64,000 bases of DNA, taken from Zhengitettix transpicula. Lineage: Eukaryota; Arthropoda; Insecta; Orthoptera; Tetrigidae. Positions 46,041-57,790 of this stretch are shown piece by piece. Position 1 is the first letter of the stretch; each line of letters begins with the position of its first letter. The notes beneath the pieces were generated by a model, which had not been told where the DNA came from, ran no database searches, and was given only the letters and a program-made list of their open reading frames with translations. Both the position numbers and the translations under genes were made by a program. The DNA lies in the NCBI GenBank assembly GCA_037074705.1, contig CM073591.1:86408032-86472031 (forward strand). The letters are read 5' to 3'.

Positions 46041-46560
46041 GACGTTAAAATTCCACATTCACGTGGTCCTGAAGTCACTACACGTGGAGGCGCAAATAAG
46101 AATTGCAAGATCACTACACACTCTGAAAACGCCGGGTCCGTTCACCCCTTAGTGAAGACAACTTACTCAGTTCAGCCGCTTCAGAATGAACGGCTGTCGG
46201 CAACGGAATCACCTGATTCCAAACACTGAAATCAATGGTGGATGCTGAATGAAATGAGGTTACACTTGATCTAGAAGCTCGAAGAAAGACGGGCAACAGG
46301 TTCTTGGAAGTACAAGAATTCGGCCAACTTGAGGACGCAAACGAACTCCTTAGAAGCTGGACACGCAAACACAGACCGCAAGTAAACTGCTCCCGAAGTT
46401 GAACGCACAATAAACACACTAAGGGCGTAAGTGGACTGTTCGGAAGCTTATCAACCATTACAAACACCTGGGTCGGTACACACGACCAGGAAACACCTGG
46501 TGGAGGCACGTCAAACTAAACTCATGTGATGACGTGAACACCTAGTCTAAGACTAGCTGC
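46040..46560. repeat. Block with degenerate 42-48-bp tandem units
   Basis: Units each starting with 'gaag' are visible between about 46262 and 46455: 'gaagctcgaagaaagacggg', 'ggaagtacaagaattcggcc', 'gaagctggacacgcaaacac', 'gaagttgaacgcacaataaa', and a partial 'gaagcttatc'. They share a later 'cgcaa...aact/gtaa.ctg' half. A 131-codon minus frame spans the block, but tandem repeats prolong frames and no domain is recognised. Confidence 0.5.
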
Positions 46561-47015
46561 ACATCACTTGATAATGATGGTTCCCTTCGTGTACTCTCAC
46601 ACGGTTGGAAGACCAAGAGTTACTAATGCAAACCTAAAGAGTTGAGATGTTAGTACAGAATAAATTTTCTCAAACGAACGCTAAAATGTTTTCAAGAAAA
46701 ATACTTAAGTTAAAATATCTAATAATTTTTCTTTTTAGCTATTTAATGCATTAAAATTTGTTACTTCACAACCCAATATTAAGAATTGAAAGCTAATTTT
46801 AATAACGCGTTAAGTTACTTTAGTGTCGCTTGGGAGATGTGTAAGGGCTTTCTGCGGAGGATTTAAAAACGTGACAATGTCCCACACTTTAGCTTCTTAC
46901 TGGATGTGACTAATAGGCAACAAACAAACAAATTAATTTGAAGAATATCATTTTAAAAGTTTAATTTACGTCAGTTTTTTATTAATGAATCAAATATTGA
47001 CATTAAAAAACAACA
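46561..47015. other. AT-rich spacer
   Basis: No feature recognised. Confidence 0.4.
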
Positions 47016-47258
47016 ATTTATTTTTTATAGCGCAACGACGTTTCGATAATGTTCGTAGCTTCTTCAGGTATTTTTTCAAAATTATAAAAAAATAATAGTA
47101 CTAAAAATAACTAACATGTTACGAACCCTTTTCCAAACATTGTGTACTTAATAACAGGTTAATTGTTTTTAGTGCTATTTTGTTATAGTAATTTGGAAAA
47201 ATCCTGAAGATACGAACATATATCGAAACGTCGTTACGCTATAAATAATAAATAACTG
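47016..47258. mobile_element. Foldback/MITE-like element, 'acgacgtttcg' type
   Basis: Inverted arms: left 'ttatagcgcaacgacgtttcgataatgttcgta..cttcaggtatttttt' (about 47028-47078) and right 'aaaaatcctgaagatacga..atatcgaaacgtcgttacgctataa' (about 47197-47244). The centre is AT-rich. It is non-autonomous, with no transposase. Possible relatives occur at 33.8 and 54.97 kb. Confidence 0.7.
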
Positions 47259-47504
47259 GTCTGTATAATACATAATTTAAATTAAATAATTCATTTATAG
47301 ATTATAATAATAAATCATCATTTCCGCACCGACAACAGGATTATGAGATTTAGGTAAAATAGTAATTTATGATCCAATGACTGTGACAGCCTCTGTAAGC
47401 TGATATACCTCGATAATTGGCAGTGATGTTCTCAGCGGTTTTAGGTCTGCAGCTTTGATTAACCCACAGGGACTTGCTTAAGGCCGCTGATCTCATATAG
47501 TGGT

Positions 47505-47705
47505 GCCTGGGTCGGACGGCTGTGGTAATAACCCTTCCCGCAACGCTCGTCAGATCTGCGTTGGGCTTGTAGGTTGTAGGTTTAATTGACCAGAGCGAAT
47601 AGTGCTCACTAGACCCGACTGATTGTCACTTTCCACAAAACTAGGGCTGAATTGTTGTTACTAACTGAATACCTAGGCCTGAATGAACTTCTCTGAATCC
47701 TGCTT
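47505..47705 (+). mobile_element. SINE-like fragment
   Basis: A GC-rich head 'ggtgcctgggtcggacggctg', 'cccttcccgcaacgctcg' and a box-B-like 'tgtaggtttaattgacc' are followed by a body with 'gactgattgtcactttcc' and 'gaatacctaggcctgaatga'. The order head, box B, body suggests a tRNA-derived SINE, but box A is unclear and there is only one copy in the window. Confidence 0.3.
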
Positions 47706-48861
47706 CGTTTCTAGTCACCCCCGTTCTTCCCCACATCACCACTTTCAACGCTCTCTGCCTGATTAAAGAATTTTTCATTTATATACACCACCTCTCTCCC
47801 TCTAGTTTCTCACGGGAATAATGTTTTCATACTGTTTGGGTTTTCCCTGTTGCGAAAAATGAGATTTTTTCAGTCGGGTTATAAAAACCGTCTTATTGTT
47901 GGACTATTATCCGCATCTAGATGCACTGAAGTCTCGGAAAATTCTTAACTTCCTTTGATGGCGCAAGGCCGAACACACAACGGGCAAGTATCTAAGATTC
48001 ACTTAACTTGTGTATTTCCCCATAATTAATTAATATTAGTTTAAACATTACGCGTGAAGGATTAAAATAATTATTACATGTAGTGAAACAAGACAAAGTT
48101 TATTAATATCCTACTTTAAGTAAATATAACATTTATTACTATTAAAGCGATACAGAAAACTTATTTATATTTTATACTGTCTTAGATTAAATGATTATTT
48201 AATCTCAATTTCACCTTCTAGATGGTAAAACATTAAGAAAACGTATCAGTTAGAAAAATATCCATGCATCGTCATAAATCTGGTCTGATCGGTGCTGTTT
48301 CCAATGATGCATCAGTGGAAATCTCTCATGCGTAGAACTACGGACTTGTGTATCATACTTCTTCCTCGACTCTGATCGTTACTAAATTTCTTTCTAGACG
48401 ACTATTTGTATTAATCGTTTCTCTGCTCACTGAACGCTGTACCGTGTACTCTTACGCGAAACCACGTGTTTCCTAACAGTTAACAGATCCAGTTACTTGC
48501 ACCTCCTCAATTTTTCTAGTCAAATTCACTTTTGTCACCTAGCAGTTTGCTTTGCACACGCGATCATCAACATGGTTTTATGACCCTGAAGCATCAGTCT
48601 TGTCCGAGCCTATTGCTAATGTCCCGAAATTAAATAGCTGACATCCCGGCTGCATCTTTAGCTGGCATAGGCTCTTCAAGCTCTCAACCCATGTTAATAT
48701 TATATAGCGTATATTATTATTGTTGATGTTCGAGGGAATGGGATTTACAGTATATTGATGATTCACAAATTAAAACGCTTGAGCAAACATGAGAAACGCG
48801 TATGGGTGTTTCGCCGGAAGTTCCACAGCTCGCGCAAACAAAATTTTATTACTTAAATAAT
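47706..48861. other. Non-coding stretch
   Basis: No gene or repeat recognised. Confidence 0.4.
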
Positions 48862-48926
48862 CTTGATGGAAAACGAACCAAACACTTGGTACGTGATGCT
48901 CTATCCATCTGAGCTACTTTCGGCAG
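48862..48926 (-). mobile_element. tRNA-like segment (SINE head or tRNA pseudogene)
   Basis: The minus strand has box A TAGCTCAGATGGATAGAGCA (48898-48917) and box B GGTTCGTTTTCC (48868-48879). Between them 'atcac gtaccaa gtgtt' can form an anticodon-like arm with a 7-base loop and U33, giving ACC at 34-36. The variable region is too short and the acceptor stem does not pair, so it is not a working tRNA. It is probably the head of a SINE. Confidence 0.5.
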
Positions 48927-51900
48927 CGGCCAGACAAAAATATTCTCTTTTTCTGGTCATGACTCGGAAATTACAAGAGACCTGGAGGCTCATCTGCAGA
49001 CAGAACAAGAAGACCAGGGTTTCTCATCAGCCATTTTATATAAAAAGAAGAGACAATGAGAACAAAAAAGAAATCTATTGGAAGATCTGCGAGTCAACAT
49101 TCGGACGACTGTATTAGACATTGGAATAAAATGACAGGAGACAGAAGGATATTCGATTTGTGATCCACTTCATTTAGACATTACTTACTTCCAGCCCAGA
49201 CTGTGGATTGGAATTCTCGTTACGGGCCTCTTTGGTGTGGGACACTGCTTCACATCTGCAAGAGATCAACAGAAGTGGTAATCATCACTTCTCAAGATTA
49301 TACACACAAATTTTAAATTCCTTTTCATGAACCTAGTTTGGTCTCCTCGGTTTATCTTAAGCTAGGATCTCGTATATAGTTAGCCGGCAGAATAAGGAAA
49401 TGTACAAGGTAATTGAGCCGTGAGTACCAGATGAAGTTCCTATTAAATTAATAAATAAAATGTTTTTGCTTATTAAGAATTTGCAAAGTATAGCTTAACT
49501 TTAATATTTTCTCGTTCCAGTGGTAACAAACGACGAAGCTGCTCACACGTTATAATTTCCAAGACGGACTGCGTAAAGTGAAAATTTCTCTATCGCCTAT
49601 CATTAATTAGTGCAACACGCTCCTTTTATAATACACCCTCATAATTAATCACTATAAAAATATATTATCAAATCCGTAAACTATCGAATTTACCTTTCAA
49701 TCGCGCTCCAATAAGTTGATATAAACCTACTCAAATTTCTTCCCATGATTTATTATTGAGGTGGAATAAATATTTAGGACATACAACAAAATTAATGCTC
49801 TAAAAATATGAATAATATGTTAACTATTAATAGACATAAATAGTAGGAGAAAATTACTGTAGAAAAAATCCATCACTTACAGGAATCTAATCCATAAGAA
49901 AACTAGCACAAAATATAAAATTTGAAAAATACGTATAAAGTATAAAAACTTAAAATTACGACTTTTCAGGAATATTTGGCGATTTCCAAAAAATTGCATG
50001 AACGTTTTGGATAAAACCCGAAATATTTTCAACAGAACGCCAAGTGAGATACAAATTGAGATTATAAATGTACCGTCATACGGATTAAATAGAACTGTCA
50101 AATAAATATTTTTAATTTTAAAATGCTCTGAATTCAGACCAACCTGACCAACAATTGGGTATTATTTGGATCACATTGTATATTTGAACAAATATTTTAT
50201 ATTATGTATATTTATAATTATTTATGATGTAGCATTACCGATTAACATTTTGTAGAAGTGACAACAATATAAACACCTGAAATAAAAGAATAAATGTTGA
50301 AAGTTGTGAAACTGTTTAATTCCTCGCATGAAATTTTGGCAAAGAAGCATTTCTTTCTGTTTGCGGCTCTTCAGCTATAAACTTTTCCAATCTCTTCTGG
50401 TTCTGCGGGTCTCAGTTCCATCGCCACTTAACTGAGATTAATACAACAATATGGCGAGAAATAATCAGAAAATTAAAATCAAAATGATAAAAAAGATGAT
50501 CGATGTAGAATTTTATTATGGTAAAATATTTTATATAGTTGAAATATGGTTGTATACGAAGTTTACATGAACACATCCTAGAATCAGTACCAGCTATCCA
50601 TACATTATCCACTATAACACAGTGAGTGTAGTAATAGACACGTACCGCTCGTAAATCACTTTGGTCATGTACTATCCCTCCCACTACAGACATTGCAGAT
50701 AGGCAAGATGGTTATATCCGACGTGCAACAGCCATATGCTGACACGACCTGCAATTCCAGACCTTCCAAATCCTGTCAGGGGATATTCGTTATATCACGG
50801 CCAATCTAGACCACATAAACGCCATTGCTTTTTTGTTCTCTCGAAAAGCACCATTCTCATTAAAAAGGTAATATTAATTCGACATTTCAAAATATCTTTA
50901 CAATAATAATCCTTCATGATCATCACGTTGAAGGTATCAATTTTAGACATTGAAATTTTTCTTGATGAGGGGAGACAAAGGGTCGAAAAAGGCCATAGTA
51001 ATCGAGAGGAAAACAATAATGATAATATTTTGCAAAATACAAAACGTAAACTTCTTTATATAGTGTCTACAAAAGATAGTTTAGTGTTACATAAAGGTCT
51101 ATTATACATATATGTATAATAAGAAAATATTTGTTATAAATTAGTAAAATTCGGCAGACATAAAATTTTGAAATATTCTGTCTAAAATGTTTTATTTTTG
51201 CAAGTAATATTAGAGAAGCTACGCTATTTATGCCTTTCGAGACACGTCCCATTCTCACTTAAAATAAGTATACACAAATAGAACTGAAATAAGGAAAAAA
51301 CACAAACCTTCATAAATTAGAACAAAACACAAGTACGAAGAATATATATCAAAGGAAATACAAAAAGTTATATAAAACAGCTAATTTATACATAATAAGA
51401 AAAAGTATTAAATTAAATACATTAATACATTAATGAGAAGAGAAACAAATCCTTTCATAAATGCAAAAAACTTAAAAAATATACACATAGATAACATAAC
51501 AATTATTATATAAAATTACCGGTATGTTATTATTATTATTATTATTTATATCCTCTCGTATTGGTTCTTCACGGTTCGCCTCCAATCAAAGTAACCAGTA
51601 ATTGCAAAGACCTACTCGTAAAATAAGGGCTGTTGCAAATAGCGTTGCCTTTTGTGGTTGGACAGTTACCAGTTGAAAACTCATACAATCCATTTATTCT
51701 TGATGGTATGCTCCAAGAGCACTAACAAAGGGTATTAGGGTAACCTGTTCTCAGATCCGACTAATAAAAGATTTGAAGTAATTTTTTTTCCAAATTTTAG
51801 TTAAAGTAAAAATCAATAAAGTTTTCTTATTTACTCTATAATTACGCTGTTTATTTTACTACAGGGTTTCAAAGGTCTGCGAAATTAAATCTAATATATA

Positions 51901-51980
51901 ACTATACCACCTATCAATAAACGGTATAATGATATTTAACAAACCCTTTCACTTCCTTATTACAACATAAAATTTATCTA
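48927..51980. other. Long AT-rich stretch
   Basis: No gene, RNA or mobile element recognised. A short (ATT)n lies near 51530-51546. Confidence 0.4.
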
Positions 51981-51995
51981 TGTTGTTCTTAATTT

Positions 51996-52001
51996 TTTAT
52001 T
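51996..52001 (-). promoter_or_regulatory. AATAAA polyadenylation-like signal
   Basis: It sits downstream of the candidate exon on the minus strand. In AT-rich DNA such hexamers are common by chance. Confidence 0.25.
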
Positions 52002-52109
52002 TACATTCCTACAAATCTAATTCCCTTGTTCCAACACAACACCTTAAATTGAAGCAAAATTAGTACTTCCATGAATAGAGAAAAACTTTTTAACGTGAAA
52101 TTCAGACGT

Positions 52110-52344
52110 TTAGGATATAATTTTATATATTTCAGGAAAAACGAAGGCGAAAAAAAAACTGAGCCTCCCGTGGAGGTCTTGTGCAGGTATAGTGAAGAAG
52201 ATGACGTCACAGGCAGCCAAGTTCGTTATCTCTCGGAGTATTAGCGCAGGCAATTCCATCAGAAGCAGCTTGATAATGGTGCTTGAGACAGCAACAGGAG
52301 AACCATATTTTAACAATGCAGCTAACTTGGCGAAAACTTGTAAG
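52110..52344 (-). CDS. Candidate terminal coding exon, unknown product
   Basis: On the minus strand a TACTAAC branch-point consensus (52369-52375) is followed by a pyrimidine-rich 'cttactctgtattcctag' acceptor ending at 52345. The open frame then runs 78 codons to a TAA at 52110, starting LQVFAKLAALLKYGSP and including ELPALILRE. AATAAA lies at 51996-52001, about 110 bases after the stop. The segment is less AT-rich than its surroundings. The peptide is hydrophobic in part; ELPALIL vaguely recalls RhoGAP-type LxELPxPL motifs, too weakly to assign. The plus strand is also open (acceptor-like AG at 52134, GTAAGT at 52358), so strand is uncertain. Confidence 0.3.
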
Positions 52345-52719
52345 CTAGGAATACAGAGTAAGTTACAAGTTAGTAAGTTCAGTCAACTGTGATTCAAATT
52401 ATAAACTTCCGGCCTTAGACGCGGGTAATTATTTCACAACGTAGCGTGTACCTATTTCTTATCGTAATACCAATACCCAAAACGGAAATTATATTTTAAA
52501 AAAACTCACTGTTGTAGATTTATAAATCGATATAACACACATTTCTGTATTGGCTAAGGATATTTTTCGAAGTTCTGTTAAAGAATTGTAGAATTTTTGG
52601 TCCTACTACTAATTATTTTAGTCAACTCATTCATTCGTAGGAACACGTACGAAATATAAATATATAAAGTATTTGTACTATTTACGTTTCTAGCGGAATG
52701 CTCTCAAAAAACAGATAGA
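52345..52719. other. Spacer
   Basis: Apart from the branch-point and acceptor motif noted for the neighbouring candidate exon, nothing recognised. Confidence 0.4.
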
Positions 52720-52804
52720 TCTTGTGTATTGACAATTCGATGGCATCTCACTATAGTTCCTGATACTGTAAATGCAAATGAAAAAAATATGAAACCATCT
52801 AAGT

Positions 52805-52858
<54 letters not shown>

Positions 52859-53505
52859 CAGTAAAAAAATACTTATACAGTGAAATACATGCATTTGATT
52901 CGCTATTTGTCATTCATATATATATATATATGTAAATATATATATGTAATGTATTATCATACCTATAATATTTGAAAGAAAAAGGTTTAAACTCAAAACT
53001 GCAGTTGAACCAAACGCGAGAATGAATACGTATAATTCGCGGGAAAAAATACGTATAATTTACGAGAAAGTGGGAACATTATTTCGAAACGCAACTAAAT
53101 CATGGATAGCAGGCGAGGCTGGACCCTGCCAAATAATATTTGATTGAGTACTGTATATATTTCTGATTTGTTTATGAAACGTAAACATGAATTTAATACG
53201 TTTCAATAAACGTTTAATATATGTCTCGTAGCCTGGGACAGTAAAAAAAACTTATACAGTGAAATACATGCATTTAATTCGCTATTTGTCATTCATTCTA
53301 ATTTCGTCAACTGAAATAACAATTTATGGGTGATTAAAAATTATTAACTGAACTCTATAATTTTCAATTACTCAGTGTTTATATAAATCATGTGCATTCT
53401 ATCATCTTTATTTATTCTTGTGGTCATATTTTTCCTTAAAATGTTTATGTAATGCTATCAAAAACTATAGTAAGTGCCCACCGAATTGTCAATACACAAG
53501 AACGA
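52720..53505. mobile_element. DNA-transposon-like element with terminal inverted repeats
   Basis: The left end 'cttgtgtattgacaattcga' (52721 on) and the right end inverted (53484-53504 'ccgaattgtcaatacacaag') are near-perfect over about 21 bases, with further matching at 'actatagt'. Element length is about 785 bp and no transposase frame is visible, so it would be a MITE. Inside, a 60-bp direct repeat occurs at 52858-52918 and 53239-53296. No clear target-site duplication is seen; TA flanks typical of Tc1/mariner are not evident. Confidence 0.65.
52807..52853. repeat. (TA)n microsatellite
   Basis: An AT run of about 46 bases inside the TIR element, followed by a shorter one at 52917-52931. 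Confidence 0.97.
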
Positions 53506-55085
53506 ACTGATTTTAGAGAGAATTTTGCAGAAAACATGGACTCTCTTCACTGAGACAAAATAGTCCCTCAGAACATTGAAACGACCCTAAAATTCCTTTA
53601 ATCTGTGGTAATTGAGTATTGAAGTTACGTGCTACATATTCCCAAGGGCAACAACAATTTTTTAGAGGATATTAGTGTAAAATACTAATTATACTGCAAC
53701 ATGGATAGTTTTACCAATACTCTGAGGCTAATAGTCCGGCCCGTAATATGCTACATTTATTATTCCGTCGATATAGATTTTAATACTGTCTAATTTTTTT
53801 TATAAAGAATAAAGTTATCACTGCGAGTCATTTCTCTTTGTACACATTTAATATTAAGTTAATTTTAGAAATAAGCGGCGTATATTGGCACTATTTTATA
53901 TGCTCAGTTGCCCTGTCAGGGAGTGTCGGAGGGTGAAACGGAATACTGTGCATGCGCATTTCTCCTTCGAGACAGAGTTTCTGTAATCAACACAGAGATA
54001 GCTAGCTGGAATCATTAGTTAAGCTAGACGGGAAGTTTTATTCTTAAATTTGTGCAGGAATTCACACAATTATTAGACAATTAACGGAAGTCCTTATTTT
54101 TTTTAAAAAAAATCTCCCTAAATTTATTTATACGCTGAAGAACATGAGAAAATATGCACCATTCGTCACTGCTAATACCTACTTCTGACATATGACTTAA
54201 AATACTGGCCCTTCACTACATTTTCGAGTTCCATTACGATCATACACATCTGAGTCAGCCTTTATGGTCCAAACAAATCTATATTATTATTCATCAGGCT
54301 TACTACACCCACGACATATCTCCATGCCTTTATAACTATCTTCCAAGTGTCAAATGCAGTCCGGTGAAAATTTAAAAAATGGAATTGCGTGTATAAGTGC
54401 CCTGTTTAAGATCGATCCATAAAAAGCACTATAGAACTGTTTCTAGTGCCTGCTGTACCCACTCGGCGAGGCGAGTGAAGTCGAACACTAGTGTGTTCAT
54501 GGTTTCCTCGATCTACCTCACCCAACATCCTAGGCCTCAACAGGGTTTTGTGACGTCACAGTTGGAAGTCTTTGCATTACTACCTCAGTGGCATTTTACC
54601 TTACTTCAAACAAAGTACAAGTGGCGTGGTCTTACCTCGCCAACGCTCGGGTCGGAAGCGGATTTTTGGGCATGAGGCGATAGGCGAAGCCTCACGGGTG
54701 TCCATTGCACACAACCGGCCATACTCGGTTGGTTTATGTATAACTTGTGTTTATTAACGTAATTTCTATGTGAATTTATAGTTTCTTAAATTAATAGTGT
54801 CGGAATAAAATTATTATATGGAGTGGAGGAATGAATTTAATATTTAATATTTAGACGCATACCAAAATTAATCCTTTTTCACCAAAATGGACGCATTCGC
54901 AGGAAACTTTAATTTAAAGACGAAGAATATAAGAAAATTATGTTTATTAAAATTCACTAAATTTACGACAACGTTTCTTCCTCTTTTGAGGGCCTTTTCA
55001 GGTTTAATAATTTTGTATGTAAACAACGCAAAAATGTAGAGGCAAGGTTTTGCGGTATTGCCTCAAAATTTTAAATACAAAATTA
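53506..55085. other. Non-coding stretch
   Basis: The segment 54400-54720 is less AT-rich, with overlapping plus frames and no domain. 'acgacaacgtttcttcctct' near 54964 resembles the arm of the 47-kb foldback element. Nothing else is recognised. Confidence 0.4.
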
Positions 55086-55089
55086 TTGT

Positions 55090-55265
55090 GCCGACCAATT
55101 GTGGTGTAGTGGATAGCGTGACTGCCTCGCATCACATAGGTCCCGGGCATGGATGCTGTATGTGCCTCTTTCTGTTCCGATTAACTCCCACAAAATAAGT
55201 GACCCGACAGTGAAAAGCAACAAAGTGCAGACGAGTTCGTAATAACCTAGCTGTTGAGGGTAATT
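55090..55265 (+). mobile_element. tRNA-derived SINE, same family as 28951-29172
   Basis: 'ttgtggtgtagtggatagcg' (box A-like TGGTGTAGTGG), 'gactgcctcgcatcacatag', then 'gtcccgggcatggatgctg', where box B has decayed. The body continues 'tccgattaactcccacaa' to 'gttgagggtaatttaaataaa'. The shared order of motifs with the minus-strand copy at 29.1 kb defines the family. Confidence 0.6.
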
Positions 55266-55489
55266 TAAATAAAATTTAAAAAATCTGACTCAAGTCCATA
55301 TATGTATTTATTTACATTATTATAAAAGTCCGAAATTTTTCAGAAAATTTCTTCAAATCGTGTTCTAGATTGATTAACTGGTGTCATCCACCATCTTTGG
55401 TTGTCCGAGGATTCCTAATTTTTTATCGTAAATTTATATATTGTAGTAATTAGTAATTAAGACATTGTGCTAATTGGAAAGTTGGATTG

Positions 55490-56410
55490 TAGAGGACTCA
55501 TTATTAGTGGGTATAGAGAGGACGCCGCAACAAGGCGGCAATGCAAAGAATGTATTGTTGAGCAGCTAAGAGAGTTTACGCGCTCAAAATCTACGAGACG
55601 AAGTTAGGTCAGTCAGGCAATGAACGGCGAGGCATAAGGACCAGCAAAGTTTTTGTACAAAAGTAATAGAGTCGGGCAGCGGACAGTGAAGAGTTTGAAA
55701 GCTGTGCAGTTGGGCAGCAGACGGCAAATAGAACAGTCGAAAAAGTTTTATAGTCTCAGAACGAAAGAACATGCTTTAAAGAACTAAAAAGTAAAGCAAT
55801 CGTCAGTAGGGAAGGAGAGAGTGAAATTAACGTCGTAATCGGTGGTCGAGCGTAAATTCAACCCGGAGAACCATAGACAAACCCAAATGAAGTACATTTC
55901 CAACTAAAGCTACGAGATCTGCAAATCCAGGTTGCAGCAAAGCATCGAGAACCTACTAATGTTTGTTAGACCAACTAATAAACTACGCCAATTAAAATTC
56001 GTTGACATTTAAAGCCTGTGAGTATTAGAATTAGTGATATCCCCAAATCTTGTGCACGAAAAACCTAAAATGAGACCTGGGCGGCTTTAAAATAATATTG
56101 TAAACCACTTTTAAAAGATAAAAGTCAGATCGTTCTTTGATTTTTAATTATTCAATTATTACATTTAAATTCAATCTGTAGTGTTATTTTCTTCCACAAC
56201 AAAGTTCGTCTATGTTTCAGACGCATTAACTTCCATAAAAGCTAAATGTAATTTGATTGTATAAATTCACCCATTTATCAAACCAAGTTTAAAACCGTGA
56301 GATCCCAAATATTATTGTGTATTTAAAATTGTTAATAAATTTGTTTAATTGTTTTCCCGTAATAGTTCTTTTTATTTAGCCACAGCCATTTGTAGTTATT
56401 TTTAATTATT
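55490..56410 (+). mobile_element. Possible LTR-like leader, distant relative
   Basis: The GC-richer purine-rich part (55500-55830) has 'gtcagtagggaaggagagag', recalling 'cacgaaaggagagac' at 6.15 kb. AATAAA-type signals lie near 56333, and the segment ends 'attattacaa' plus (TA)n, as at 36.96 kb. No PBS or coding region is clear. The relationship is weak. Confidence 0.3.

Positions 56411-56413
<3 letters not shown>

Positions 56414-56452
<39 letters not shown>
56414..56452. repeat. (TA)n microsatellite
   Basis: An uninterrupted AT run; a shorter one follows at 56688-56705. Confidence 0.97.
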
Positions 56453-56455
<3 letters not shown>

Positions 56456-56459
56456 CGCA

Positions 56460-57590
56460 TATGCACAAAAGGCCGCTATAGCGGTAGCGTTGATCGCATA
56501 CATTCTAGTTGCAGGAACTACAAGTGTCCCATTGTAAGAGACTTGCTAAGCAAGTAAAAGCCCACCTTTCTTTGGAACCTCTGAGAGTGCACATCGTCAC
56601 AGTCGAACTAGTTAGTTAACTTTCATAAGAAGATTAACTTTATATTGTACGGACAAGTTTATTTATTCTATATTTTTATCGGAATTCATATATATATATA
56701 TATATTCCAACGACATAGCCACGTAATAATTCACAAATAATTCGAATATAGTTTCTAGATCGAAAACGTGTTCATAAATCAATCTGAGCAAAGTGCACTT
56801 TATTTACCGTCCCATGCTATGAAAAATCTAAAAGCTGTAATAAAAAAAATTAATTTACATGAAAGTTTCGTAAATGAACCAGAAATATATACTGAACTCA
56901 ATAAAATACTATTTGACAAACACTAGCCCAAATTGTTTTCCATTTAAATATGTTATGAAATATTGCTCCCACTTTCGCATGTGTTATAGGCCTAACCTTG
57001 TTTCGTTTAGGATTCGAAAAATTACAAGTTGAATCGAAGTTTTTTTCTTCCAAATATTGTAGGTGAGAGAATACATTTCTCATTAATGAATTTGGGAGTT
57101 AACCTTGGTGTTAAACTAATAATAAACTGATAATATTCATGACTGAGGAGGAACATTCATCTGCAGCTGCCAAAGTAGTCTTCTTGTTTTACTAATTATT
57201 TGCCAAAAATATATCTCAATTGTACGAAACATGAGACGCGTTTTACAAAGTAAGGATAACAAATCGTCGAAGCAAGATGTATCCTACTAAAAATTTATTT
57301 TCATCCATATTTTTAGGAGTCTTGTTGAATAAAATTGCGTGGTTAAAATATTACATTGTTTCAAACTAAATTTAAAAAATTAACTCGATTTTGGTTATAC
57401 GTTTAACTTGTTTCTGTTATATTCGACTGAAGCCAATGTTTTGTTTATAAATTTTATTTGTATTCACTTTGCGTCATGGAATATATTTCCGTGGCGGATT
57501 GCTATCTTTGATTTATCTTGTCAGCTTCTGCGAAGAATTAAATTAACTGTCGCTCGGAGAACATGAAATAAAAATTTTGACTGAGAGAGT
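56460..57590. other. AT-rich non-coding stretch
   Basis: No feature recognised. Confidence 0.4.
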
Positions 57591-57599
57591 CGTGTATGC

Positions 57600-57790
57600 A
57601 TTATAATAGAAAAACTCAAAAGCATAGAGAGACACAACTGACTCGTGCAGTTGTCTCTCTATATACTCCTGCATTTTTCTTCACCTGAAGAAAGGAGCAA
57701 GGCTTCCATAAACGTTGTGTGGTATTTATGTTATCACTTCTTTTGTCTGGATTTTTATCTACCTTCCTTTTTCAGTTAGAAGCAAATTTT
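57600..57790 (+). mobile_element. Foldback family, copy 5, with adjoining hairpin
   Basis: 'cttcacctgaagaaaggagcaaggcttcc', 'aaacgttgtgtggtatttatg' and 'cttcttttgtctg' match the right arm of the foldback family. Just before it, 'agagagacacaactg' and 'cagttgtctctct' (57626-57661) form an imperfect hairpin. Confidence 0.6.

Noticed and set aside
46114..46509. 131-codon minus frame
   Set aside because: It crosses degenerate tandem repeats and has no recognised domain; reported as a repeat.
48862..48926. Functional tRNA gene
   Set aside because: The acceptor stem does not pair and the variable region is too short; kept as a tRNA-like SINE head.
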